Assembly: GCF_000003195.3 (NCBI RefSeq)
Contig: NC_012877.2
Coordinates: forward strand, 18,097,344 to 18,161,343
Direction of reading: 5' to 3'
Origin: Sorghum bicolor
Taxonomy: Eukaryota; Streptophyta; Magnoliopsida; Poales; Poaceae
DNA length: 64,000 nt
The translations under genes were made by a program, and so were the position numbers. The notes below the pieces were generated by a model. It did not search any database and was not told the origin of the DNA. It saw only the letters and a list, made by a program, of their open reading frames with translations. Shown piece by piece: positions 22,218 to 32,835 of the stretch (position 1 is its first letter; the number at the start of each line of letters is the position of its first letter).

Positions 22218-23565
22218 CTCAAGTGGTGACTCCTCCGGCAATGAGAGTGATGATGAGAAGGTTGCCGCCATTGCCATTGAAGCTTCATCACCATCATCTT
22301 CACCACCATCTACATCCTCTACACACCTATGCCTCATGGCTAAAGGTGACCGGAAGGTACAAAGTGAGGATGAGAGTAGTGAGAGTGATAGTGAATACAA
22401 ATCACCTTCTTATGATGAACTTGTAAAATTGCTAAACAAATATACAAAAGTCATAAGAAAGTCTAGAAGTGAAAATGAAAAGCTTGAACTTGAAAATGAA
22501 ACACTTCTAGCAAAGCTTAAATCTAGTGATGAGCTTAGAGACCAAAATGAAATCATGACCACTAAGCTCAAGGAGATCAAACTCTCTCTAAAAGAGCTCA
22601 AAGAAAAACATCATAAACTTGAGAGTGTTCATGATGAGCTTATCACTAGATATAGAGCAATGAAAGAAGAGCTAACAACTCTAAAAGCAAACTATGACAA
22701 CCTTGAGATAGCATATGAACTTGCAATTGATGAAACACATGTTGCTACTAACCACATTGCTAAGCTTGATGTAGCCACATCTTGTGATGACTTACTTGTG
22801 GAGAGCACAAGGAAATGTGTTGATTGCAAGGGCAAGAAAGTGGTAGTGGCCGAGAGTTATGAGGACACTATCAAGCTCAAGGAAGAAATTGTCATGCTTA
22901 AGAATTAGTTGCAAGAGCAAGCCAAGCACAAGACAATTGTGATTGAGTCACTTGATCAAGACAAGAAAATTGCATATGTGAACAAGTTACTCAAAGAAGA
23001 AAATCAATATCTCAAGCTTGGTTTGATGTACGACAAGCAAGAAGAAGATGAGACCATCAGCTTGGATGAGTTAGCAAGCAACAATGACCCAATCATCAAG
23101 TAGCTAACTCAAGAGAATAGCAAGCTCAATAAAGAGAAGGAACATCTAACCAAGGGGTTAGCAAAGTTCACAAAAGGGAAGGACCTTCAAAGTGAGCTTT
23201 TCATGAACACCGTCATGAAGATGGACAAGAGTGGGATTGGCTACAAGGGTCATCAAACGAAGCTCATTAAGTCACTAGCCACTCATGATCAACCAAGCAA
23301 GCCAAAGCCTAAGAGATGCTTTGAGTGTGGTCAAGAAGGACACTTTGCTCATGAGTGTAAGGCACCACTACCACCACCCTTACCCAAGCATACTAGACCA
23401 TTTGCCTTCAATGCTCACTACATTGTAAGGAAAGACAAGAGTGGCAAGGTCAAGGTTAGCTTCATGGGGCCGCCCAACAAGCAAAGGCCAAAGAAGATTT
23501 GGGTGCCAAAGCAACTAGTAGGGAAGGTCAAGGGCCCTAAGCAAATTTGGTCCCTAAATCTCTAG
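22218..23565 (+). pseudogene. gag: gag of element E, second part
   Basis: One frame continues from the deletion scar to a TAG at 23563. It starts in the serine- and acid-rich region (SSGDSSGNESDDEKVA), passes a long coiled-coil-like segment rich in Glu, Lys and Leu (about 22420-22740), and ends with a second zinc knuckle, CFECGQEGHFAHEC, near 23320, then KKIWVPKQLVGKVKGPKQIW. Two premature TAG stops, at 22906 and 23101, both sit where CAG would fit. The upstream open frame runs on into D's LTR (22102-22217), but that is chance. Part of the region between the two knuckles was lost with the D rearrangement. Confidence 0.85.
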
Positions 23566-23584
23566 CTTGATCTCTTGTGTGTAG
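23566..23584 (+). other. Splice-acceptor-like tract between gag stop and protease frame of E
   Basis: After the gag TAG come ttgatctcttgtgtgtag, then GTGAACTACAAG opens the pol frame. Element D has the same layout: gag TGA, tttgttttgtag, then the pol frame. A pyrimidine-rich run ending in TAG fits a 3' splice site, but read-through of the gag stop is the other option. No donor was identified. Confidence 0.4.
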
Positions 23585-26500
23585 GTGAACTACAAGACCA
23601 GTGGATCACATTGGGTAATTGATAGTGGTTGCACTCAACATATGACCGGAGATCCCCGGATGTTCACCTCTCTTGATGAAGATGTTGACAACCAAGAGAA
23701 GATCACATTTGGTGACAATTCAAAAGGCAAGGTCAAGGGTCTAAGAAAAGTTGCTATATCAAATGACAACTCCGTCACCAATGTGCTCTATGTGCAATCT
23801 TTAAGTTTCAATTTGCTCTCGGTTGGACAACTTTGTGATCTTGGTTTTGAATGCTTATTCAAAAAGAAAGAAGTAATTGTGACCAAGGAGGATGACAATG
23901 AAATGGTATTCAAAGGCTTCCGACACAACAACTTATATGTAGTTGATTTCTCATCCGATGAAGTTGATGTCAAGACTTGCTTATTCACCAAGACCTCACT
24001 TGGTTGGTTGTGGCACAGAAGGTTAGCACATGTTGGAATGGGCACACTCAAGAAGTTGATGAAGAAAGAATTGATTAGAGGCTTGAAGGATGTCACCTTT
24101 GAAAAGGACAAGCTTTGTAGTGCATGTCAAGCCGGCAAGCAAGTTGCAAACACCCATCCAACCAAGGCCTATCTCTCTACTTCAAGAGTGCTTGAGCTAC
24201 TCCACATGGATTTATTTGGACCAACCACATATGCTAGTCTTGGAGGCAACAAATATTACTTGGTCATAGTTGATGATTACTCCCGGTACACTTGGACATT
24301 CTTCTTGCAAGACAAGGCCGAAGTTGCATCCATATTCAAGAAGTTTGCAAAGAATGCCCAAAACCAATTTGATGTCAAGATCAAGAAGATTAGAAGTGAT
24401 AATGGCAAAGAGTTTGACCACACCAACATTGAAGTGTATTGTGATGAAGTGGGAATCAAACATGAGTTCTCCTCAACATACACACCACAACAAAATGGAG
24501 TTGTAGAAAGAAAGAACCGGACATTGATCACCTTGGCAAGAACAATGCTAGATGAGTACAACACTTCAGAGAAGATGTGGGCCGAGGCAATCAACACCGC
24601 ATGCTATGCATCAAACCAGCTCTTTCCTCATAAGTTCCTAGAGAAGACACCATATGAGTTGCTCAATGGGAAGAAGCCCGATGTCTCATTCTTTAGAGTG
24701 TTTGGGTGTAAATGCTGCATCTACAAGAAGCGCCAACACTTGGGCAAGTTCCAAAGAAGATGTGACATTGGCTACTTGGTTGGCTATTCATCAAAGTCCA
24801 AGGCATATAGGGTCTTTAACCATGCCACAAACATGGTTAAAGAAACATTTGATGTTGAATTTGATGAAACTAATGGCTCCCAAGGAGCAAGTGATAATCT
24901 TGATGATGTAGGTGGTGAACTATTGATGGATGCCATGAAGAACATGCCAGTGGGAGACATCAAGCCAAAATAAGATGATGATGTGCAAGTCATTGAGACA
25001 CTATCCACCTCACATGTACCACAAGATGAAGACAAGGATGTGAGAGATGCTCATGAAGACACCCAAGTCACTCATGAGCAAACGGTGGCACAAGCACAAG
25101 ATGTTGATGCTCCCCAACCAAGAAGATCATCACATCTACTCCAAGATCACTCTCAAGATCTCATCACCGGGAGTCCATCACGTGGTGTAACTACACGCTC
25201 TAGACATGCTTTATTTATTGAACATCACACTTTTGTGTCTCTTGAAAATGAACCAAAGACTATAGAGGAAGCTCTTCGTGATGCGGATTGGATCATTGCC
25301 ATGTAAGAGGAGTTGAACAACTTCTCTCGCAACCAAGTGTGGACACTTGAAGAGCGACCCAAAGATGCAAGAGTGATTGGAACAAAATGGGTCTTCTAGA
25401 ACAAGAAGGATGATCAAGGCAAAGTGGTGCGCAACAAGGCAAGGCTCATGGCAAAAGGTTTTTCACAAGTGGAAGGTCTTGACTTCGGTGAAACCTTTGC
25501 ACCGGTGGCAAGACTTGAAGCAATCCATATCCTACTTGCATATGCATCTAGCCATGATATCAAGTTATTCCAAATGGATGTGAAAAGTGCTTTTTTAAAT
25601 GGTTATATTAACGAGCTTGTCTATGTTGAGCAACCCCCCGGTTTTGAAGACCCTAGGTACCCCAAGCATGTCTACCGGTTGTCCAAGGCTCTCTATGGTC
25701 TCAAGCAAGCTCCTAGAGCTTGGTACGAGAGGCTTAGGGACTTCCTCATTGAGAAGGGCTTCAAGATTGGGAAAGTTGACACAACACTCTTCACCAAGAA
25801 AATGAATGGGGAAATCTTCATTTGCCAAGTCTATGTTGATGATATTATTTTTGGCTTAACTAATGAAGATTTTTACAAGGAATTTGGTGATTTGATGTCC
25901 AAGGAGTTTGAGATGTCCATAATTGGCGAGCTATCCTTCTTCCTAGGATTTCAAGTCAAGCAAATGAAGGAAGGGGTCTTCATCTCTCCAGAGAAGTATA
26001 CTCAAGATCTTCTCAAGAGGTTCAAGATGATGGATTGCAAGCCAATCAAGACTCCCATGGCATCAAATGGGCATCTTGACTTGGATGAGGGAGGTAACCC
26101 AATTGACAAGACTCTCTATCGTTCCATGATAGGAAGTCTACTCTACCTCACCGCATCTAGGCCCGATATCATGTTTAGTGTGTGTATGTGTTTTAGATAT
26201 CAAGCAATACCTATGGAATCTCACTTGATTGCCATCTCTAGAATGTTTAGGTACCTAAAATACACACCTTGCCTAGGCTTGTGGTATCCCAAAGGAGCAA
26301 GATTCCAACTTGTAGGCTATTTCGATTCGGATTATGCCGGGTGCCGGATTGATAGAAAAAGCACATCCAGAGGGTGTCACTTCCTAGGTAGATCTCTTGT
26401 CTCTTGGATGTCAAAGAAACAAAATAGTGTTGCCTTGTCAACGGTCGAGGCGGAATACATTGCCGCCGGTGCTTGTTGTGCACAAATACTCTACATGAAA

Positions 26501-26791
26501 CAAACTTTGCTAGACTATGAAGTAGTACTAGACAAAGTACCTTTGTTGTGTGACAACGAAAGTGCCGTAAAACCTGCTAACAACCCAGTTCAACACACCC
26601 GCACAAAACATAATGACATCTGCCACCACTTCCTTAGGGATCATGTTGCTAAAGGTGATATATCTTTAGAGAATGTGGGAACGGAAAATCAATTGGCGGA
26701 TATCTTCACAAAACCCCTAGATGAAGCTAGGTTTTGTATATTGAGAAATGAACTTAATGTGCTTGATCTCTCTAACTTCACTAATAAATGA
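23585..26791 (+). pseudogene. pol: pol of element E, three stops, no frameshift
   Basis: One frame throughout, broken only by TAA at 24971, TAA at 25304 and TAG at 25397. Protease active site WVIDSGCTQHMTGD near 23616; GAG-pre-integrase HRRLAHVG and CSACQAGK; integrase with Asp in LLHMDLFGP, Asp in IRSDNGKEF and Glu in QNGVVERKNR; linker with the stops at 24971 and 25304; RT with YVDDIIFGL near 25831-25857; RNase H with YFDSDYAGC, STVEAEYIAA and CDNESAVKPANN. It ends DLSNFTNK at a TGA (26789). The length and order match D. The stops separate integrase from RT, so no active RT is expected. YFDSDYAG has Phe where D has Ser, next to the catalytic Asp. Confidence 0.92.
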
Positions 26792-27295
26792 AGTTGTGTG
26801 TTGACCTTGTAAATAGTTTTTACTTTGCATTTCATGCATACCAAAACTAAAATCCAAAAAGATTGTGTGTAGGGCTTGTCTAACATGGTTAAGATAACCC
26901 CCTTGTGTGTGTGAAAAAGCTTAACCTTGGATCAAATTTGATAAGCTTTAGTTTACTTTCAAGTATTGCATTTCATCTCATATCATATGCATGCTTGTTA
27001 GTTGACCGTTTCTTTTTGGTTATGTTTTGAGCATCCACTGTGTTCGTCCATAGATAGGGGGAGCATTCAAAGCTCATTATGATTCAATCCTCTAGCTTTA
27101 TGGCCATATGATGCTCCTCGGTGCTTTCACTAAAGTATTTTCATAAAAACTACTATGCCTAAGGCTAAATACTTGTGAAAATTTGAGGGTTTGAGAGAGG
27201 TCACTCATACCAGTTCCAGTTGGTGTTTATTTGGATCTTCTTGAAGTTGGAACTTGGTTGGGTGAAAGGCGGACGAGGTTTTTAGTTGATCTCTG
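26792..27295 (+). other. Non-coding region between pol and the motif cluster of E
   Basis: AT-rich, no gene. A polypurine-like atagggggagcattc lies near 27053. The LTR that normally follows does not appear here, because a third ORF lies between pol and the 3' end in this element type. Confidence 0.6.
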
Positions 27296-27560
27296 TGCGT
27301 CCGGACAGCACCGGACGCTGTCTCTGTGCGTACGGTGCGGTGAGTCTGCTGGACAGCACTCACCGGATGTAGGAACAGTGTCCCTACAGCATCCGGTGAG
27401 GTGCGTCCGGTGGTCAGCCAGGCCTGCCCGAGGGCACCGGACACTAAGGCCAGCGTCCGGTGGCCATCGTCCGGTGGTCAGGTCTTTTGCAGATCTCTCT
27501 GCGCTTAAGACCGGTGGTCACCGGACGCGTCCGGTGCCACATAAGGAGCGTCCGGTGACC
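27296..27560. repeat. CACCGGACGC motif cluster inside element E
   Basis: About ten copies of caccggacgc and gcgtccggtg, including the perfect palindrome CACCGGACGCGTCCGGTG at 27519-27536. They end with gcgtccggtgaccccgcg. The same string, with small changes, precedes the LTR promoter in family D (gcgtccggtgacccc at 61130-61144). The cluster lies between pol and the third ORF, not in an LTR. Confidence 0.8.
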
Positions 27561-27574
27561 CCGCGTTCAGCGCA

Positions 27575-27579
27575 TATAA
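27575..27579 (+). promoter_or_regulatory. TATA-like box, candidate internal promoter of element E
   Basis: The string gcatataaccc lies 15 bases after the last CCGGTG motif. It is followed by GC-rich sequence and then a pyrimidine-rich leader (tttctttctcttctcccc near 27608-27625), as in many plant 5' UTRs. The layout copies that of the LTR promoters (motif cluster, TATA, pyrimidine leader). Use as a promoter is inference. Confidence 0.45.
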
Positions 27580-27599
27580 CCCGCACCCCGGGTGTTTGG

Positions 27600-28144
27600 A
27601 TCGGCAGTTTCTTTCTCTTCTCCCCGACCGCGCCCATGCCCTAAGTCGCCGTGAATGCCGCCGCTGCCGTCGAAATCTCTCCTTCTCCGGCGATTCTTCT
27701 TCTTTCCCCACGCAGATCTCGTCCCCGAGCTCCCTCGTTCCATCCCTGCGCAGAAGATCCCTCTTCTCCCAAGGATTCTAGGGTTGGGGTGAGTTGTCTT
27801 TTCAGCGCCCTCAAGATGTTTGATCATATGTGTCAATGGATAAGAAAGAGGTTTTGATCTCGATCTTGTACGTCTCATCTGTGCAGCATCTTGAGGAGTC
27901 GATTCGTGTTCTCCGGCGGTTTTCGATCGCGATATTTCATCCCGAACGCATCTCGACATCGGATCGTAAGCCGTTCGCACGCATTCCTTATTTGTTCTTG
28001 CGATCTATAGGATTTTCTCACCTCTAGCTATTATTCTTGCTTATGTATACCCTATCTATTCCATCTCTTGCAGCGCGTTGATATCCCTAGGTAGTTTGTC
28101 AGTTGCTCAGCCGTCGGCAGTCGTTCAGAGGCAGCTTTCTTGCA
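27600..28144 (+). promoter_or_regulatory. Candidate leader with one intron before the third ORF of E
   Basis: The sequence up to 27788 is C/T-rich and looks like an untranslated first exon. A good donor, G|GTGAGT, is at 27789, and a good acceptor, ccatctcttgcag, ends at 28073. This gives a 285-base T-rich intron, and the ATG of the third ORF lies 71 bases downstream. An intron in the leader would be consistent with a separate spliced transcript. No transcript data are available here. Confidence 0.4.
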
Positions 28145-30748
28145 ATGGCACATTGCAAGAATGTCAGTGGTCCGGCAGCCAGCGCTGGTGGTTCTCCAGG
28201 AGGTGATGGTGGAGGTGATCCTCCCCGTCGCCTGTCAGCGGCAGAGAACGGAAAAGGCAAGAAACTGACCACCAAGAAGAGGAAGGCCAATGATAGAGAG
28301 GCAGAGGTGGTAGAAGCAGTTGCAGCAGCAGCAGCAGAGGCAACAGAGAGGGGTGGACACTCCGGTGCCCTGAGGATTGGGGCCGATCTCACACCACGGC
28401 AGAGGCGTGCAGTTCTTGAGGCCGAGGCACTTCATGGATCTCCTCCTGGCACTATCATGCTAGGAGGTCAGCGTGTCAGGATTGCAATTAGAGAGTCAGC
28501 TCAGGAGGACCCAGACATTGCGACAGAGGCAGAGGCCCAGGCAGAGGGTCCAACAAAGGGCCAGCAGCAGGAGCAGCCCCTCAGGAGGTCGACTCGCGCT
28601 CGTACTCAGGCCATCCCTAGGACTGGTACGCAGGGTCAGTCTACCTCCGCTGCTTGCACTACTCCAGCTCGAGGCACTCTAGCTCCACGTCAGGCACCAG
28701 TGAGGATACATAAGGATTATACATAGGTTTCCGCTCGTGAGATCCAGGAGCTGCGGTTCGTTCCATTTCCGACTTGGTTTCCAGCTGTCAGGGATCCGAG
28801 AGCGAGTGCCAGATTCTATACAATGGTTCAGGAGGATATGTACGAGGCTCTGGTTAGCTCACAGGCTCAGTTCAGAGAGCACAGGGTGCTGGATCTTGAG
28901 ATTCTAGGGAACGTGGTCGGTGCGGACATCAGGCACTATTTCACCTACCTGACCGGTCTTCCAGAGTTACTTGCTCTTCCTGGCACCTATTGTGAGGAGT
29001 GTGTCAGAGAGTTCTATGCCTCAGTCTGGGTGTCACTAGATCATAGCTATATCCACTACGCACTGGCAGGCACTGACTACAGGGTGACAGCTATGAGTGC
29101 CAGAGAGGTCCTTGGTTTGAGAGCATATTCCACCAGGATTCACCAGCTGTGCTACGGGAACTTCGAGCCCCCTCGACATCCTCACGGTGGTGCTCTACCA
29201 CCAGTTGACTTTGTGGCTCCTTGATTCCGTCAGCCGTTTGGAGAGGGCTCTAGCAGGACAGTGGGAGACCTCACTCGCCCAGCTAGGATCCTTGACTTTG
29301 TGTTGAGGAAGACACTCTTTCCCAGGACTGGCTACAGAGACGGCTTCACTAGGATTCCGCAGTGGTTGGTAGCCCACCTCATCTCGAAGACTCCTTTTGA
29401 CTTGTGGGATTTGATAGTCTTAGAGATCGGGGATACTATTTCAGAGAGCTTTAGGGGTCGGTGTCAGTTGCCGTATGCACACTGGATCACCTTGTTCATC
29501 CTTCGTGCTAGGCCAGTACCTCTTCTAGCTCACCTGCAGAGAGAGCTAACAGACTCAGACACCGTGTTCCGTCACTACGACCCCTGGTAGACGCTGAGAG
29601 CGCACCACGACCTCAGAGCTCCACCACCTCCTTGTGCACAACGTGGCCATGCGCCACCACCCTCTCCTAGGGGTACTCGCAGTTCAGGAGCAGTTCTAGA
29701 GACTGAGGAGGAGTAGGATATCACCATTGGGGCGTTTGCAGATGCGGAGGCTGAGGAGGAGTTTGACTTTGCTTCGGACAGCTCGGATGATGATTATCGT
29801 CTGTCAGTGCCAGACCTTCCTCCGAGGCCACACAACCACGAGGCTGGAGGTTCCTCGAGTGCTTTGGACCCCGCTCTACTTGCTATTCTAGAGGGGATGA
29901 GAGCCGATCAGCGGCGGGCAGCTGAGGAGCAGGCGAGGAGAGACAGGGACCAGGCTGCCATCAATGTAGCCATGCAGGCTAGGCAGGACGAGCTTCAGAG
30001 ACAGCTTCTGACCTTCCAGGAGCAGCAGCTTGCATTCTAGGCTCAGCAGACAGCGATGATGGCCGCTCTTATGGCCGCCTTAGGGATTCAGCTTCCATAG
30101 ATTCAGCTTCCAGGCACCTCGTCTGTCAGGCCTCCTACCCCAGCGCCTTAGAGTCAGTCTCAGCAGCCGCTTCAGCTCCCTGCTAAGAGTCAGCCATTTT
30201 CGACGCCACAGCACCAGGTATCTTAGGGTGCCATCTCATCTGGCTTTGAGCAGGTACCTCAGTTCACGCCTCTACGCTCAGGATTCACACCTCAGTCGGC
30301 GACAGCGTCACAGCTCGTGTTGGACTCGTCGGCAGGCCAGCACATCAGTTTCTCGTATAGTCCTTTGACTGGCGACCCTACGCCTCCACCCCTGCAGGCT
30401 CCTACAGCTTTTACGATCCTAGTTACCACTACCGAGCGCCCGTCGTCGTAAGTAGCTTCGTCTGAGCAGCTTGCACCTTCCTCTATTGTGCCAGAGACGT
30501 CAGCTACAGCGATCGAGTCCGTGCCAGCCTCGTCAGTAGGACTTGAGCAGCCCGCACAGCCTGTGACAGCTTCAGAGCCCGTAGAGCCGACCTAGACCGC
30601 TTCGCCAGCCCGTGCTGCTTCAGAGGGTCATTCTACCTCCTCCGACTCGACGGCCGATGGATCAGACGACGCAGCACAGTTTCAGGCCGTGCCAAGGGAC
30701 TCCACTACTCCACCTCCGCCTCCATCTTCTTAGGTTTTTGGCGCTTGA
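28145..30748 (+). pseudogene. Third (env-position) ORF of element E, eleven stops, one frame
   Basis: From the ATG at 28145 the same frame can be read to a TGA at 30746, about 868 codons, with no frameshift. Premature stops: 28724, 29588, 29714, 30038, 30098, 30149, 30224, 30593 and 30731 (all TAG), 30449 (TAA) and 29222 (TGA). Each differs by one C-to-T change from CAG, CAA or CGA. N-terminus: basic, Lys/Arg-rich with KKRKAN, nuclear-signal-like. The middle (about 28740-29590) is globular, with RFYTMVQEDMYEAL, CVREFYASVWVSL, LPRT-like FPRTGYRDGFTRIPQWL and LPYAHWITLFI. This resembles the 'putative plant transposon protein' family rather than an envelope. A charged coiled-coil-like segment (29890-30035) and a long Ser/Thr/Pro/Gln tail follow. 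I see no signal peptide and no clear membrane anchor. The function is unknown. Confidence 0.8.
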
Positions 30749-31049
30749 TGCCAAAGGGAGAGAGAGTTGTGAGTATGAGAGTTAGGTGGAGCTAGAGCTA
30801 GAGAGGGGCTTTGTTCTTTTGATATACTTTTTTGTGCTACTCCATGCATCTTTTTTACTTTTATACATTGCATCTGTGTGAGATACTCTTGTGAGATACT
30901 CTTATGGTTGTGAGACATGACTTATGCTTATCTGTGATATCTTTACGTCATGTGGTTGGCTCATATGCCATGCATTATCTGTTTTTGTTAATATGCAATT
31001 TAAACTATGTCCACGTAAATGAAAACATTGTATTGCATTTGTGGTGCAG
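30749..31049 (+). other. 3' tail of element E, broken off
   Basis: After the ORF come purine-rich aaagggagagagagttg and AT-rich sequence, with no LTR start. At about 31040 it joins the CACTA-like gene. The 3' LTR of E is absent from the window. Confidence 0.55.
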
Positions 31050-32109
31050 GAGAAAAGGAAAAATAATAAAGTTAACTGGGGGCTAGTGCAGTATCACCAA
31101 TGGACTGGATCTAGGTCCTACATTGCCCATCGATACAACCTAGTATGTAAACTATATCTTTTGTACAAATAACTTCAAAAATGGGACATTTGTAGCATAG
31201 TAGTTACCAAGTGCTTCTGACATGTCAAGTTACCATATGGTCAAATTATTTCTAGGTTGCCCTCTGCTTTTCAAGCATAGACTGAGTTGTACCCTATGCT
31301 TTGTTTAGATGATCCTACTACTGCTGCTTGCATTTGTAGGATGATCCTGCTGTTTTTGTGAATATTATTACATGCATGTGTTATAGTAAATGATGGATTT
31401 GTGGTGATGTAGTGCATACATAGTGCGGGATCCTGCTGTTCACATGTACAAATAATGCCATGTTTGTCCACCCCTCACTTTACCTTCTTAGAAAACATTG
31501 TAAAATCTTTGTTTACATGCTGCAGAGGGGAAAGTACAACAACATGGAGCCAGATCCTATTGATTTCTTTGGAGAATGTATGAACAGTCCACAAAATGGT
31601 TGTACTCTGCTTGTAGATGAAATATATGTAAGTTCAAAATTATTGCATAAATGGACTATACTTAAATTCAAGCATGGTTGAACCCTATTGTATGGCATTG
31701 TTTGAAGTGGAATCGTTCTATGTAGGCACAAATAGTTGCGGTGAAGGCAAGAGAACTAGAAGAAGGAGAACCATCAAAGTCTCCATCCAAGGTTGTTCCT
31801 AATACTCTCAGCCAGATCAGTCGTTCCTCAACTTTCCTTCTAAACATTGGTGTCATGGCTGCCTGATCCACACCAGCTATAGTAGAAGCCCGCCTACATG
31901 CTCAATTTGAGGAAAAACTCCAAGCAGAAAGCAAGAAAGCTGCTAGGAAGCAAGAAGAGTTGCAAGCACAACTTCGATCTCAACAGGCCTCTCTTGAAGA
32001 AAACCAATCTTTGTTGTGCCAAACCCAAGAAGAGATGAAGGGGATGAATACCAAGTTTGAAGAGACCAATGCACTACTACGAGTTGTGCTAAAACTCCAG
32101 AGAGATTGA
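31050..32109 (+). pseudogene. C-terminal half of a plant transposase-like gene (Ptta/En/Spm type), three exons
   Basis: Exon 31050-31142 (31 codons, with GSRSYIAHRYN) follows an acceptor gtgcag and ends at donor gtatgt. Exon 31526-31627 (34 codons, with DPIDFFGECMNSPQNG and VDEIY) follows ctgcag and ends at gtaagt. Exon 31726-32109 (128 codons) follows tgtag. All three join in phase 0. The last exon is coiled-coil-like (EEKLQAESKKAARKQEELQ). The motifs fit the transposase-associated family found in CACTA elements (Transposase_24-like); that is from memory. One premature TGA lies at 31864. The 5' half of the gene is missing at the junction with element E. Confidence 0.7.
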
Positions 32110-32835
32110 TGAAGGTAGTGCCTATGCCTTAGCTTGTGTCCATTGGAACAACAAATATTTCTCTGTTGGAACTTTGTGGAGTTTGAACCTGTGTGGAGTG
32201 GTGTGGAGTCAGAACTATGTTGCAGGTTGATATGTTTGAACATGTGTTGTGTGGTGGAACTATGTGGAGTTTAAACTTGGCTGATGGAACCAAGAACTTT
32301 ATGTGTGGATTGAAGTTGGAAGAACCTGTTAAACTTCTTATCATTTGGAATGTATGTATGTGTATGATGGCTTGGCTCAGTTGTGTATGACTTATGAGCT
32401 GTGAAGGTAGTGTGGTGTATGATGACTACTAATATAAATTGCTGGATTACGGAATCTGATTCTGATATATATGTATATTCATGTGATTGTATGACCTTTG
32501 ATGACAGATCAGTGATCTATGTGGCATTCGTCATTGAATGCAAGGACATTTTGTGACGACGTACAATCGTCTCAACATGTCTCCCGCCCCATACAAAACA
32601 TGACATAGCTTAACTGTCATGTAATATAGTATGACACCACTGGTCATCACAAAATATCACCTCAGTGTCTTTGCCGGCATAAAAAAAAGACAAAAAAATC
32701 AAATGTCACAAATTATTATATGACGTTCACAGTCGTCACAAAATATCACCTCGTGTCCCGGCAACATCCAAAACAAGACAAAAATCAAATGTCACAAAAT
32801 AATATATGACGTTCATGGTCGTCACAAAAAGGTTA

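Noticed and set aside
27296..27560. Regular repeats considered as a CRISPR-like array
   Set aside because: Spacing is irregular, motifs occur in both orientations, there are no unique spacers of constant size, and the context is a plant retrotransposon.
27231..27644. Open frame of 137 codons before the third ORF of E
   Set aside because: It covers the CACCGGACGC motif cluster; the repeats produce an artificial basic peptide.
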